A stretch of 64,000 nucleotides of DNA, from the NCBI GenBank assembly GCA_022827345.1, contig JAJDTB010000066.1:1-64000 (forward strand), read 5' to 3'. The stretch's first letter is position 1. Every line of letters begins with the position of its first letter. Below the pieces are notes generated by a model, which was not told the origin of the DNA, did no database searches, and saw only the letters and a program-made list of their open reading frames with translations. Below, piece after piece: positions 42,730-51,795 of the stretch. A program made the position numbers and the translations under genes. The stretch comes from Gemmatimonadota bacterium (GTDB lineage Bacteria; Gemmatimonadota; Gemmatimonadetes; Longimicrobiales; Gaopeijiaceae).

Positions 42730-43962
42730 ATGAGAAAACCACCCCTGACACGCCGGGATGTTCCCGGCCCCGGCCCCCGGGCCATGATGCTGGCGACTCT
42801 GCTTTGCGCCTGCGCCCCACCCGTCGACGGTCCGCCGGCGGTGGTCGTGCGCGACAGCGCGGGCATTGCGATCGTCGAGTCGTTCCGGCCGGCCTGGGGC
42901 GATTCGGCGCGGTGGCGGATCGATCCGGAACCCCTGATCGACCTCGCGGAGTCCGGGACCGGCGATCCCCACAACTTCTACGGGGTCCGCAGTGTGAGGC
43001 GGCTGTCGGACGGATCGCTGGTGGTCGCCAACCGCGGCTCCAATGAGATCCGGATGTTCTCCGCCGATGGCGCGTTCGTACGCTCGGCGGGCGGAAACGG
43101 CGAGGGTCCCGGCGAATTCAGCAACCTGCAGCAGATCGTACTGGCGGGCGATTCCATCATCGCTCGGGACATCCGCTCTCGCGTCGCGCTGTTCGGACCG
43201 GACCTGGAGCACATCCGCACACTGCAGCTGGACGACTACGTTAGCGACCTGCGGTATCTGGGGGATGGCATCATGGTTGTGCAGGCGGTGATGCACTTCC
43301 CTGAGCTCTACGGGCTGGTCCGCTACCCCGAAGCGCTCCTCCCTTATGACCTGGAGGGTACGCGCGGGGACAGCATCGGATCGACGCCCGGCGCCGAAAG
43401 CTATGTGACCGAGATTCTCAGCGGGACGCCTCTGTTCGTCAAGCGGGCACTCGTGGAAACGCACGGCGGAAGGATCTACGCCGGTGCATCGGACCGCATG
43501 CAGATCGAGGAGCTGGACTCGCTCGGCGACACCGTTCGCATCCTGCGTATTCCGGATTTCCCGTTGTCGCTGACGGCGGAGCAGGTCGAGGCCGAGCGGC
43601 AGGCCAGGCTCGACATTCCGCTGCCGCAGGGAGTGACGTCGCTGCCCCCGCACCTCGTCGATGCGCTGGAGAACATGCCGTCGCCGGAGACGCGGCCAGC
43701 CTACAGGAGCATGCGGGTGGACCCGACGGGGGCGATCTGGCTGAGCCCATTCCTTGGTTTCAGCGAGGAGGGCGGCCCGGAGGACTGGCAGGTGCTGGAC
43801 GCCGATGGTGCCTGGCTCGGGAGCGTCGAGGTTCCCGCGGACTTCCGGGTGATGGACATCGGCATCGACGAGATTCTCGGGGTTTGGACCGACGAGCTGG
43901 ATGTGCAGCACCCGCAGGTGCGGCGGCTGAGCCGGGATGGGGTATATTCGGTCGACAGGTAA
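42730..43962 (+). CDS. Six-bladed beta-propeller lipoprotein
   Basis: 410 residues. The N-terminus MMLATLLCACAPPVDG carries a lipobox-like LCAC, so it is probably an exported lipoprotein. Repeated propeller strands are visible: VRRLSDGSLVVANRGSNEIRMF, GAFVRSAGGNGEGPGEFSNL (the NHL-like GxGEGPGEF turn), DSIIARDIRSRVALF and MRVDPTGAIWLSPFL. Such proteins are numerous in Gemmatimonadota and Bacteroidota; their ligands are mostly unknown. It diverges from the Rieske/P450 operon. Confidence 0.7.
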   Translation: MRKPPLTRRDVPGPGPRAMMLATLLCACAPPVDGPPAVVVRDSAGIAIVESFRPAWGDSARWRIDPEPLIDLAESGTGDPHNFYGVRSVRRLSDGSLVVANRGSNEIRMFSADGAFVRSAGGNGEGPGEFSNLQQIVLAGDSIIARDIRSRVALFGPDLEHIRTLQLDDYVSDLRYLGDGIMVVQAVMHFPELYGLVRYPEALLPYDLEGTRGDSIGSTPGAESYVTEILSGTPLFVKRALVETHGGRIYAGASDRMQIEELDSLGDTVRILRIPDFPLSLTAEQVEAERQARLDIPLPQGVTSLPPHLVDALENMPSPETRPAYRSMRVDPTGAIWLSPFLGFSEEGGPEDWQVLDADGAWLGSVEVPADFRVMDIGIDEILGVWTDELDVQHPQVRRLSRDGVYSVDR

Positions 43963-43998
43963 CCCGGATCACAAACCCTCGAACCAGGGAGAAGGATC

Positions 43999-44196
43999 GT
44001 GCCCTTCGGCATTGGCTTCCGTGAAATGGTGTTGCTTCTGATCATGATGGTGATCGTGGTGGGTGTACCGCTCATGATCTACAGGAAGCACGCCCGGCTG
44101 GGCAGCTCGAGCCACGATGAACTCGAGGAAGCGAAGCGGGACTTCGAGCGGGAACTCGAACGGATGAAGCAGCGCGAACGGCTTCCCAGAGGATGA
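43999..44196 (+). CDS. Micro-membrane protein (65 aa), coupled to a glycosidase gene
   Basis: Starts at GTG 43999 with AGGGAGAAGGATC upstream. One transmembrane helix (MVLLLIMMVIVVGVPLMIY) precedes a charged helix likely to form a coiled coil (HDELEEAKRDFERELERMKQR). The layout resembles PspB-like small proteins but the sequence is not diagnostic. Its stop overlaps the next ATG as ATGA, which implies translational coupling to the glycosidase. A role as a membrane tether or in envelope stress is only a guess. Confidence 0.6.
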   Translation: MPFGIGFREMVLLLIMMVIVVGVPLMIYRKHARLGSSSHDELEEAKRDFERELERMKQRERLPRG

Positions 44197-46997
44197 ATCA
44201 GGCGCCACCCCCGCCCCACCCCGCCCCGGCGCCGGCCCGGGTCCTCCCCCGGGCGGCCATCCTCACGCCCGTCCCGGCGCTCGCCCGCCCCTCTCCCGTC
44301 ACCACCCTCTTCGCACGCACCACCGTCTTCGCGCGCACCACCATCCTCGCCCTCCTCACCCTCCTCCCCCTCCTCCCCCTCCCCGCCCTCCTCGCCCTCC
44401 CCACCCCCGCCCACCCCCAGCGCCTCCCCGACCCCGGGCCCGGCCAGCTGGCCACGCTCTCCGTCCCCCGCTTCCCCATCGCCCCGTCGCCCATCGAGCT
44501 GACCGGCCCCGTACGACCGGGCGAGTACCTCGGCGTCACCGGCCCGCGCGCGGCATGGCTCGGCACCGAGACGGGCGAGGCCGAGCTGTGGGTGCATCCG
44601 CTCAAGGTCGGCAACGGCTTCCGCCTCTCCTTTTCGACGGCCAGCTACGGCTCCCCGATACCCGGCGAGGAGGTCGCGCGCACCGTCCAGGTCCGCCCCG
44701 AGCTCGCCACCATCACCTACAGCCACGCGGCCTTCCAGGTGCGCCAGCACATCCTCGCGCCGCGCGACACCGCCGCCTCCGGGCTCCTCGTCCTGCTCGA
44801 GGTCGACACCCCGGACCCGATGGAGATCGTCGCCGAGTTCCACCCCGTCCTCAACTACATGTGGCCGGGCTCGCTCGGCGGGCAGTACGCGTACTGGGAC
44901 GGGGAGCGGCGCGTCTTCGTGCTCTCCGAGAGCCTGCAGACGCGCAACGCGGTGGTGGGCTCGCCGTGGGCCACCAACTCGGTGGAGCACCCCGCGCACC
45001 AGCTGGGCGATGCGCCCCGCACGATGGTGATCCCGGTCGACCCGGAGCGCGCGCGCGGCGAGTTCATCCCGATCGCGGTGGCGGCCGGCACCCTCCCGCG
45101 CGACACGGTATTCGCCCGTTACGCGCGGCTGATCTCGGGCGCCGGCATGCTCTATCGGGACACCCGCGCCTGGGCGGATTCCGTCCTCGCCGCGACGGCG
45201 TCGGTCGAGACCCCCGACCCGGCCCTCGACCTGGCCCTCGAGTGGGCGAAGATCAACCTCGAGGAGCAGCGGGTGTGCAACCCGGACCTGGGGTGCGGGT
45301 TCGTCGCCGGCTGGGGGCTGTCGGGCGACGGCGGCCGTCCCGGCTTCGGCTGGTTTTTCGGCGGCGACGCGATGATGAACACCTTCGCCATGGACGCCCT
45401 CGGCCAGTGGGAGCTGGTCGCCGAGGAGCTCGCCTTCCTCGCGGACTACCAGCGCGACGACGGCAAGATCACCCACGAGATCTCGCAGGCGGCCGCGTAC
45501 ATCGACTGGTTCGACACCTACCCCTACGCCTACTACCACGCCGACACGACCCCCTACTGGATGTTCGCGCTCTACCAATACTGGCGCGCCAGCGGCGACG
45601 ACGCCCTGGTGCGCGAGCTCTGGCCGGCCTACCGCCGCGCCTGGGCGTGGTGCCTGAGCGCGGAGACCGACGGCGACGGCATTATCGAGAACACGGTGGG
45701 CGGGCTGGGCGCGGTCGAGGTCGGCGCGCTGGGCGAGGCGCTCCACCAGGACATCTACCTGGCGGGCGTGTGGGTCGGCGCGATCGAGGCCACGATGGCG
45801 ATGGCGGAGGCGATGGAAGACGACGAACTCGCCGCCGAGGCCGGCGAAATCGCACCGGTCGCGCGCCGCACCCTGAACGACGCCTACTGGCGCCCGGACG
45901 AGGGCCACCACGCCTTCGGAATCCTCGCCGGCAGCGGCACCAACGACAACCTGACCGTGTGGCCGGCCACCGCCGCCGCCTTCGGCCTCCTCGACGACGC
46001 GCGCGCTGTCTCCACCCTGACCCACATCGCCGGCGACCGCGTGTCGTCCGACTGGGGCGCCCACATGCTGTCGACCGAGAGCGTCCTCTACGATCCGCTC
46101 CAGTACAACATGGGGACCGTGTGGCCCTTCGTGACCGGCTTCGCGTCGTGGGCGCAGTACCGCTACCGCCGCCCCTGGGCCGGATTCCACCTCATGGACG
46201 CGGTCAAGCAGATGACCTTCGACTGGAGCCTCGGCCGCCACGGCGAGCTCTTCTCGGGCACCTTCTACCAGCCCCTCGACCAGACCGTCCCCCACCAGTT
46301 CTTCGCCTCGTCGATGCTGGTCACCCCCCTGCTCCGCGGCGTCTTCGGGTGGGATCCGGATGCGCCGAACGGCCGGGCACGGCTGGAGCCGCAGTTGCCG
46401 CCGGATTGGCCCCGGGCGACGGTGCGGGGGCTGCGGGCGGGCGAAACCACGCTCGACGTGGAGATCGAGGAGCAGTGGACTTCGACGGGCGGCCAGCGGC
46501 GGATCGCGATTACCAGCCGGGGCCCGGCGCTGGAACTCGACCTCGTTCCGAACATCCCCGGCGGCGTGACGCGCGTAGAATTCAGTCAAGCCGGGGGAGG
46601 CGGGGCGACCCTGCCCCAAGGTGCCGATGCCGAACGAAATCGCAGACAACTCCCGCCCATCCGCATTCCGCTCAATGCCGGCGAGCCGACCGAGATCACG
46701 GTGGCCTGGGACGGCGGCCTCGCGGTCGCACCGCCGCGCATCGAGCTGGAGCCCGGGCAGCGCAGCGCCGGACTCCGGGTGCTGGACCTTGAGGTGGACG
46801 ACGAAGGGTGGCTGCTCACCCTGGAAGGCACGGCGGGCCGGATGTACGAGGTCGGGCTTTTCGCCGCGCCGGTGGACTTCGCGGTGGCGGGTGGCGACGC
46901 GACGGTGTCGGCAGGCCCCGGGGGCTCCCTCGGCGTCCGATTCGCCGACGGCGAGGGCCGCGCGGCCGTTTCGATCCGCCTCACCCCGAGCGGGTGA
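44193..46997 (+). CDS. Exported alpha/alpha-barrel glycosidase (amylo-alpha-1,6-glucosidase / GH63-like)
   Basis: 934 residues. Proline-rich leader and hydrophobic segment (TILALLTLLPLLPLPALLAL) at about 50-70, so it is exported or membrane-anchored. An N-terminal beta-sandwich is followed by an (alpha/alpha)6 catalytic domain at about 345-720 (GFGWFFGGDAMMNTFAMDALG, DYQRDDGKITHEI, YNMGTVWPFVTGF, FYQPLDQTVPHQFF) and a C-terminal beta region of about 200 residues. The Asp in GGDA and the acidic pair near GTVWP are probable catalytic residues. The fold is shared by glycogen-debranching, GH15 and GH63 enzymes; substrate is unclear. Coupled by four bases to the micro-membrane protein. Confidence 0.65.
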   Translation: MNQAPPPPHPAPAPARVLPRAAILTPVPALARPSPVTTLFARTTVFARTTILALLTLLPLLPLPALLALPTPAHPQRLPDPGPGQLATLSVPRFPIAPSPIELTGPVRPGEYLGVTGPRAAWLGTETGEAELWVHPLKVGNGFRLSFSTASYGSPIPGEEVARTVQVRPELATITYSHAAFQVRQHILAPRDTAASGLLVLLEVDTPDPMEIVAEFHPVLNYMWPGSLGGQYAYWDGERRVFVLSESLQTRNAVVGSPWATNSVEHPAHQLGDAPRTMVIPVDPERARGEFIPIAVAAGTLPRDTVFARYARLISGAGMLYRDTRAWADSVLAATASVETPDPALDLALEWAKINLEEQRVCNPDLGCGFVAGWGLSGDGGRPGFGWFFGGDAMMNTFAMDALGQWELVAEELAFLADYQRDDGKITHEISQAAAYIDWFDTYPYAYYHADTTPYWMFALYQYWRASGDDALVRELWPAYRRAWAWCLSAETDGDGIIENTVGGLGAVEVGALGEALHQDIYLAGVWVGAIEATMAMAEAMEDDELAAEAGEIAPVARRTLNDAYWRPDEGHHAFGILAGSGTNDNLTVWPATAAAFGLLDDARAVSTLTHIAGDRVSSDWGAHMLSTESVLYDPLQYNMGTVWPFVTGFASWAQYRYRRPWAGFHLMDAVKQMTFDWSLGRHGELFSGTFYQPLDQTVPHQFFASSMLVTPLLRGVFGWDPDAPNGRARLEPQLPPDWPRATVRGLRAGETTLDVEIEEQWTSTGGQRRIAITSRGPALELDLVPNIPGGVTRVEFSQAGGGGATLPQGADAERNRRQLPPIRIPLNAGEPTEITVAWDGGLAVAPPRIELEPGQRSAGLRVLDLEVDDEGWLLTLEGTAGRMYEVGLFAAPVDFAVAGGDATVSAGPGGSLGVRFADGEGRAAVSIRLTPSG

Positions 46998-47026
46998 GGC
47001 GAGCTGGCCCCAAAGTAACTCAAACA

Positions 47027-47056
47027 TTACATAATGTAAACTAAACATTACATTCG
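47027..47056 (+). promoter_or_regulatory. Dispersed TTACAT-N15-TTACAT element, copy C
   Basis: TTACATAATGTAA at 47027-47039, then a second TTACAT at 47048, exactly 21 bases after the first. The 30-base block matches copy B at 28 positions. It ends 21 bases before ATG 47077 of the GH63-like gene, in the 80-base gap after the preceding glycosidase, and so is the likely promoter or operator of that gene. Confidence 0.55.
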
Positions 47057-47076
47057 CGGAGCCGCTTCCCACCCCC

Positions 47077-49113
47077 ATGCACGTAGGCGCCCTCGAAGCA
47101 CGGAATTGGGCCGGCCTCGTTTTCGCCGACGGCCCCAGCAACGGAATCGCGGTGCGCCTCGTCTTCACCACCCCGTCGGGCGACCGCCGCGAGCACGGCG
47201 ACTGGTACTGGATGGTCTCGCGCGTCGGTCCCCAGGCGCCGGACGGCTCCTACGCCCGCATCGAGTTCGACCTGGGCGCCGATCCGTCCCCGTCGTCCGC
47301 CCCGTCGGCGGGCAGCCTGATCCTGGAGTGGTCGCGCCGCGCTGACGCCGTCGCACTCCGCGCCACCGTGAAAGCGCCCGGCCGGCTGGCGCTGGTCGGG
47401 GATGCGCCGTGGGGGTGGCCTGCGCGCTGGGCTGAGGTGGTGGGGGATGAGAGGGCGGCGATGGCGGACGACGACGACGCGCCCGGCGTGGACGGCTGGC
47501 AGGCCGTGCTCGGGAGGAGGGAGATCGCGGCCGTGTTCTCGGCGGGGACCAGGCGGCGCCGAGAGGCGGCGGGCGGGGGCGCGGCGCGAGGCGGCGGCGC
47601 GTACGCCGCACGCACTCTCGATGTCGCCCCGGGGGCTACCGGGCGCGTGGCCATGGCAGCCGTGTGGGGTGGGGACCCTCTCGCCCGGGCCCACAAGCTC
47701 CTGCCAACCGCGGACTCCTGGATCGACGAGGCGCGGGCGGAGTCGGCCCGCCGCGGGCTCCGCGCGACCGCCCGTCCGGATCCCGTCGCGGCAGACTCCG
47801 CCCGGGCGCGGCCTTCGCCGGCGGGTCCGCCGCGCGCCACCCATTCCGAGCTGCTCGCCAGCATCGCCGACAACCTGATCTGGACCGTCCTCCTGCAGCC
47901 TGAAACCGGCAGACTCTACACCCCTGCCGGCCGCCGCTGGATCTTCCCGCGACCGGGCACCGCCACCCCGGACGACTGGACCATCTTTGGCTGGGACACC
48001 TTCTTCAACGCCCTCCTGCTCGCGACCGCCTCCGCCGAACTCGCTTGGTCGACGCTCCTCGCCGGCGTCCAGTCACGCTACCCGAACGGCAACGTCCCCA
48101 ACTGGCGCAGCCGCCGCGGCGGCACCCCCGACCGCTCCCAGCCCCCCGTCGGCTCCTACGCGGCGCTGAGGCTGCACCGCATCCACCCCGACCGCGACGC
48201 CCTGGCCGCCGCGTATCCCGGCCTCCTTGCCTGGTCCGACTGGTGGGTCGCCGACAAGGGCGGCCGGCCGCGCCGCGAAGGCCTCACTCCGGGCCTGCTC
48301 TCGTGGGGCTCCGACACGGCACTGGTCCCACCGCCCGAGCAGGTCCCGGAGTGGGAGGTCGGCGCGTGCGGCCACCAGCGCGCGGCCTGGGAATCGGGCC
48401 AGGACGACCTTCCTTTGTGGGACGAGGCCAAGTGGGACCCTGACCGCGAAGTCCTCGCCATGTCGGCGGTGGACCTGTGCAGCTACCGCGCGCTCGACCT
48501 CGAGTGCCTGGCGCAAATCGCGCGCATCCTGGGAGAAGAGCCGACCGCGCGCCGCCTGGACGCCAGTCGGCTGCGCCTCACCGGGACGATGAACCTGACC
48601 CTGTGGTCCGAAGCCGCCGGCATGTACCTCGACGAACTGCCTTCAGGGCCCTCGCCGCGCCTGGCAGCGTCGCACTTCCTCCCCCTCCTTGCGGGCATCC
48701 CCTCGCGGCGGCGCGCCATGCGCATGCTCGACACCCTCTGCGACCCCGCCCGCTTCCGGGGCGACTGGGTGCTGCCGACCATCTCGCGCGACGACCCCGC
48801 CTTCGCCGACCAGCAGTATTGGCGCGGTTCGATCTGGCCGCCGATGAACTACCTGGTGCTGCAGGGGCTGCGGCGGTACGGCTTCGACGACCTCGCCTCG
48901 GAGCTCGCGTGGAAGGGCGCGGCGATGTTCCTGGCCGACCGGCGGCGCACGGGATTCTGCCGGGAGAACTTCGATGCGCGCACCGGCGAAGGGCGCGGCC
49001 GGCGATTTCAGAGTTGGGGACCGCTCTTCGCGCTGGGGGCGCTGGAGGAGCTGGAGTCTACCCCAGCACTCCCGCCAGCGCTTCCACCACCTCGTCGATC
49101 TGCTCTTCGGTGA
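47077..49113 (+). CDS. GH63-like glycoside hydrolase
   Basis: 678 residues without a signal peptide, so cytoplasmic. The (alpha/alpha)6 domain is at about 260-665: TIFGWDTFFNALLLATAS with the candidate general acid Asp, ESGQDDLPLWDEAKW, QYWRGSIWPPMNYLVLQGLRRYG and a C-terminal RENFDARTGEGRG that carries a Glu seen in GH63 and mannosylglycerate hydrolases. The first 250 residues are beta-rich with low-complexity stretches. Substrates could be glucosylglycerate-type solutes or oligosaccharides. Its 3' end overlaps the convergent lysJ by 56 bases. Confidence 0.65.
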   Translation: MHVGALEARNWAGLVFADGPSNGIAVRLVFTTPSGDRREHGDWYWMVSRVGPQAPDGSYARIEFDLGADPSPSSAPSAGSLILEWSRRADAVALRATVKAPGRLALVGDAPWGWPARWAEVVGDERAAMADDDDAPGVDGWQAVLGRREIAAVFSAGTRRRREAAGGGAARGGGAYAARTLDVAPGATGRVAMAAVWGGDPLARAHKLLPTADSWIDEARAESARRGLRATARPDPVAADSARARPSPAGPPRATHSELLASIADNLIWTVLLQPETGRLYTPAGRRWIFPRPGTATPDDWTIFGWDTFFNALLLATASAELAWSTLLAGVQSRYPNGNVPNWRSRRGGTPDRSQPPVGSYAALRLHRIHPDRDALAAAYPGLLAWSDWWVADKGGRPRREGLTPGLLSWGSDTALVPPPEQVPEWEVGACGHQRAAWESGQDDLPLWDEAKWDPDREVLAMSAVDLCSYRALDLECLAQIARILGEEPTARRLDASRLRLTGTMNLTLWSEAAGMYLDELPSGPSPRLAASHFLPLLAGIPSRRRAMRMLDTLCDPARFRGDWVLPTISRDDPAFADQQYWRGSIWPPMNYLVLQGLRRYGFDDLASELAWKGAAMFLADRRRTGFCRENFDARTGEGRGRRFQSWGPLFALGALEELESTPALPPALPPPRRSALR

Positions 49114-50233
49114 TCACCAGCGGCGGCAACAGCCGGATCACCGTCGCTCCGGCTGGCAGCGTCAGCACCCCCGCCTCCGTAAGCGCGTCGATGTAGGGCC
49201 GGCAGCGTTCCCTCAGCTCGACCCCGATCATGAGGCCGATCTGGCGAAGCGCGCGCACACGCCGGGGGAGCAGCGGCTCGAAGCGCGCCCGGAAGTGCTC
49301 GCCCAGCCGCTCCGCCCGCGCCGCCAGCCCCTCCTCTTCCATGAACCGAATGGCGGCGAGTCCGGCTGCGCACACGAGCGGGTTGCCGCCGTAGGTCGTG
49401 CCGTGCTTGCCCGGGGGCGGCCGGATGCGGTCGTTGGCCAGCACCGCACCCATCGGGACGCCGCCCGCGATCGCCTTGGCCAGGCAGAGGATGTCGGGAA
49501 CGACGCCGTGGTGCTCGCAGGCGAACATCCTGCCGGTGCGGCAGAAGCCCGTCTGGATCTCGTCGAAGACCAGCAGCGCCCCCGCCTCGTCGCAGATGTC
49601 GCGCGCCACCCGCAGGAACTCGGCGCTGGCCGGGCGGATCCCGCCTTCTCCCTGCACCGGCTCGATGACAACGGCGGCGGTGTCCTCGTCGACCGCGGCG
49701 CGCAGCCTGTCGGCGTTGTTGAACGGGACGAAGGAGAAGCCCGGAACGAGGGGCCCGAAGCCTTCGCGGTACTGTTTCTTGTGGGTGGCGCTGAGGGCGC
49801 CCAGGGTGCGGCCGTGGAAACCCCGCATGGCGGACACCACGCCGGTGCGGCCGGTCGTGAGGCGGGCGAACTTGATCGCGGCCTCGATCGTCTCGGCTCC
49901 GGAGTTGCAGAAGAACCCCCGCGACAGCCCCGGCGGCGCGATCCGGGCGAGCTTTGCCAGGAGCCGCGCGCGCGCGTCGTTGTAGAAGATGCCCGGACAC
50001 GCCACCAGCGTGCGCGCCTGCTCGGCCAGCGCGTCCGCCACCGCCGGGTTGGCGTGACCGATGTTCGCGACCCCGATCCCGGCCACGCAGTCGATGTAGC
50101 GGCGGCCCCGGTCGTCCCACACTTCGGCCCCGCTGCCCTTCACCAGCGTGATGTCCCGCTTGGGGAAGACCTCGAGTGCGTAGCGCTGCTCGGTCTGGTG
50201 AATCCGCCCGCTGTCCTCCAACCCGGTGGTCAA
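49058..50233 (-). CDS. lysJ: LysW-aminoadipate semialdehyde / acetylornithine-type aminotransferase
   Basis: 391 residues, class III PLP aminotransferase. [18 protein letters not shown] binds PLP phosphate, [13 protein letters not shown] holds the PLP-interacting Asp, [16 protein letters not shown] the Schiff-base Lys, and [16 protein letters not shown] the closing motif. In the LysW pathway it transfers an amino group from glutamate to the carrier-bound semialdehyde, giving LysW-lysine or LysW-ornithine. Last gene of the operon, overlapping lysZ by four bases. Overlaps the convergent GH63-like gene by 56 bases at its 3' end. Confidence 0.85.
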   Translation of the reverse strand: MTTGLEDSGRIHQTEQRYALEVFPKRDITLVKGSGAEVWDDRGRRYIDCVAGIGVANIGHANPAVADALAEQARTLVACPGIFYNDARARLLAKLARIAPPGLSRGFFCNSGAETIEAAIKFARLTTGRTGVVSAMRGFHGRTLGALSATHKKQYREGFGPLVPGFSFVPFNNADRLRAAVDEDTAAVVIEPVQGEGGIRPASAEFLRVARDICDEAGALLVFDEIQTGFCRTGRMFACEHHGVVPDILCLAKAIAGGVPMGAVLANDRIRPPPGKHGTTYGGNPLVCAAGLAAIRFMEEEGLAARAERLGEHFRARFEPLLPRRVRALRQIGLMIGVELRERCRPYIDALTEAGVLTLPAGATVIRLLPPLVITEEQIDEVVEALAGVLG

Positions 50234-51021
50234 GCTACGACCGTGCCCTTCCCGGCCAGCGCGTCGGCAATTGGGGTTTCGCTGCGGCCGTCGGCGATCA
50301 GCACCCTGGTCTTTCCGGTTTTCACCATCCTGCAGATCGACTGCATCTTGCGCATCATGCGGCTGCTGATCTGATCTTCCCAGCGGGGCACCTGGTGTGG
50401 GGGAACGTGGTCGACAATCGAAGCGGGATCGTCCGGATCCGCCAGAAGGCCGGGCGCCTCGATCAGCTGAATCACCCAGGTCGGTCGTAGCGCATGGGCC
50501 AGCAGCGTCACGATATCGTCGTTCTCGGAGTTGATGGCCACGTTGCGCTCATCGATCACCGGGACGGTGATGACGGGTACGTATTCGTTTTCCAGGAGCA
50601 GCGTCACCAGCTTGCGGTTGATCGCGACCGGCTTGCCGGAGAGGTCGCGCACGATGCGCTTCTTGTCACCCTCTCGCACCCGGATGCCCTTGTTGCGCAT
50701 GCCGCGCACCATTGCCCCGTCGAGCCCGGTCAGGCCTACCGCATTCACGCCCGACTGCTGCAGCAGCTCCACGAGACGCTTGTTGCGCAGTCCCGCATAG
50801 GCCATGAGCATCACGTCGATCATCTCCGCGTCGGAATAGACGCTGGAAACCCCGGACACCGAGGTCAGCACGCGCTTTTCCACCCCAAAGCGCTCGGCCA
50901 CGTCATCGCGAAGCGCGTTGGCCCCGTGCACGATCACGATCTGGTCTTCCAGTCCCTTGATGTCGCGTGCGATGCCGGGCAGGTTGATCGCCGCACCCCC
51001 TCCAATCTTGATAAGAAGCAA
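50230..51021 (-). CDS. lysZ: [LysW]-aminoadipate/glutamate kinase
   Basis: 263 residues of the amino-acid kinase fold: LLIKIGGGAAINLPGIARD, IVIVHGANALRDDVAERFG, DRGI-like segment AVGLTGLDGAMVRGMRNKG, VINSEND-type NVAINSENDDIVTLLAHAL and KMQSICRMVKTGKTRVLIADG. It phosphorylates the side-chain carboxylate of the carrier-bound aminoadipate or glutamate. It follows the amidotransferase gene by 38 bases and overlaps lysJ. Confidence 0.85.
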   Translation of the reverse strand: MLLIKIGGGAAINLPGIARDIKGLEDQIVIVHGANALRDDVAERFGVEKRVLTSVSGVSSVYSDAEMIDVMLMAYAGLRNKRLVELLQQSGVNAVGLTGLDGAMVRGMRNKGIRVREGDKKRIVRDLSGKPVAINRKLVTLLLENEYVPVITVPVIDERNVAINSENDDIVTLLAHALRPTWVIQLIEAPGLLADPDDPASIVDHVPPHQVPRWEDQISSRMMRKMQSICRMVKTGKTRVLIADGRSETPIADALAGKGTVVA

Positions 51022-51059
51022 TGTTCAGACTCCTGTCTCGCCGGCTTCCCGCCGGTCGG

Positions 51060-51716
51060 TCAAAGAACGCCTGTCGCCCCGTTTTCAATCGGCGTCCAGT
51101 CAATTCGGCCTACAGTGCCCGGGTAGGGTTCGGAACAGAGGATCTGCGTGCCGTCCACCTCGGCCGTGTGCATCTGAAAGTAGTCCGGATCCTCGCGGAA
51201 TCGCGAGGCAAAATAAACTCTGTGCGTGGTGTCGGCGACAATGACGTTCATCGCGCGCATGTAGCGCGTCCGCCGCTCTATGGCGTCGAGCCCCCGCTGC
51301 AGCGCGGCCGCAAAGTCCCCGCGGTCGAAGCGCTTTACGAAGTTGAACACCTTCTCGGCACCGATCCGGCCGCGCTCCCTGATGCGCACGCCATGGAGTT
51401 CGCCGTTGAAGGCGAAGGCGCGCTGGCCGTCGGAGAAGGGCATGTTGTTTTCGATGCGAATTCCCTCGTCCCGAAAAGCGCTGCGGGCGTGGGCCACCAG
51501 CAGCACTGCGCGGCCAGCCGGTCTGGAACGGTCCCTCCATATCGGCAGAATGTCGTGGTGGAACCGCCACTCGTGCTGTCCCCCCTCCTCGATCCAGGCG
51601 CAACCCCAGCCGTGTCCCTGGTACTCCCGGCTCTCGCGCGAGATCCGGGCGAGGGTGTCGAGGTGCTCGTCCATCTCGAAGCCTTCGGGGCTGCGGACGC
51701 AGAGGAGACGGCACAC
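51060..51716 (-). CDS. Class II (Ntn) glutamine amidotransferase in the LysW operon
   Basis: 218 residues from GTG 51716, chosen because removal of the first residue exposes the catalytic Cys2 (M-CRLLCVRS), as in EgtC/YafJ-type GATases. Other family signatures are GHGWGCAWIEEGG, LLVAHARSAFRDEG (Arg that binds glutamine carboxylate) and AFAFNGELHG (oxyanion Asn-Gly). No synthetase or asparagine-synthase domain is attached. It lies between lysY and lysZ on the same strand, so it is very likely a pathway component or regulator, but no role in LysW chemistry is established. It could free ammonia or glutamate, or act on an unknown amide. Confidence 0.75.
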   Translation of the reverse strand: MCRLLCVRSPEGFEMDEHLDTLARISRESREYQGHGWGCAWIEEGGQHEWRFHHDILPIWRDRSRPAGRAVLLVAHARSAFRDEGIRIENNMPFSDGQRAFAFNGELHGVRIRERGRIGAEKVFNFVKRFDRGDFAAALQRGLDAIERRTRYMRAMNVIVADTTHRVYFASRFREDPDYFQMHTAEVDGTQILCSEPYPGTVGRIDWTPIENGATGVL

Positions 51717-51795
51717 GGTCAGCGGTGAGTGGCGGCGGTCCGGCCGTGCCACGGCCCTGGCGGGCGGTTGCGGGCGCGGTCGCACACCATCGGGC

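Noticed and set aside
44079-47171. 1030-residue minus-strand frame across the glycosidase
   Set aside because: Antisense shadow with long Glu/Gly-rich repeats; the plus-strand protein has a coherent alpha/alpha-barrel sequence.
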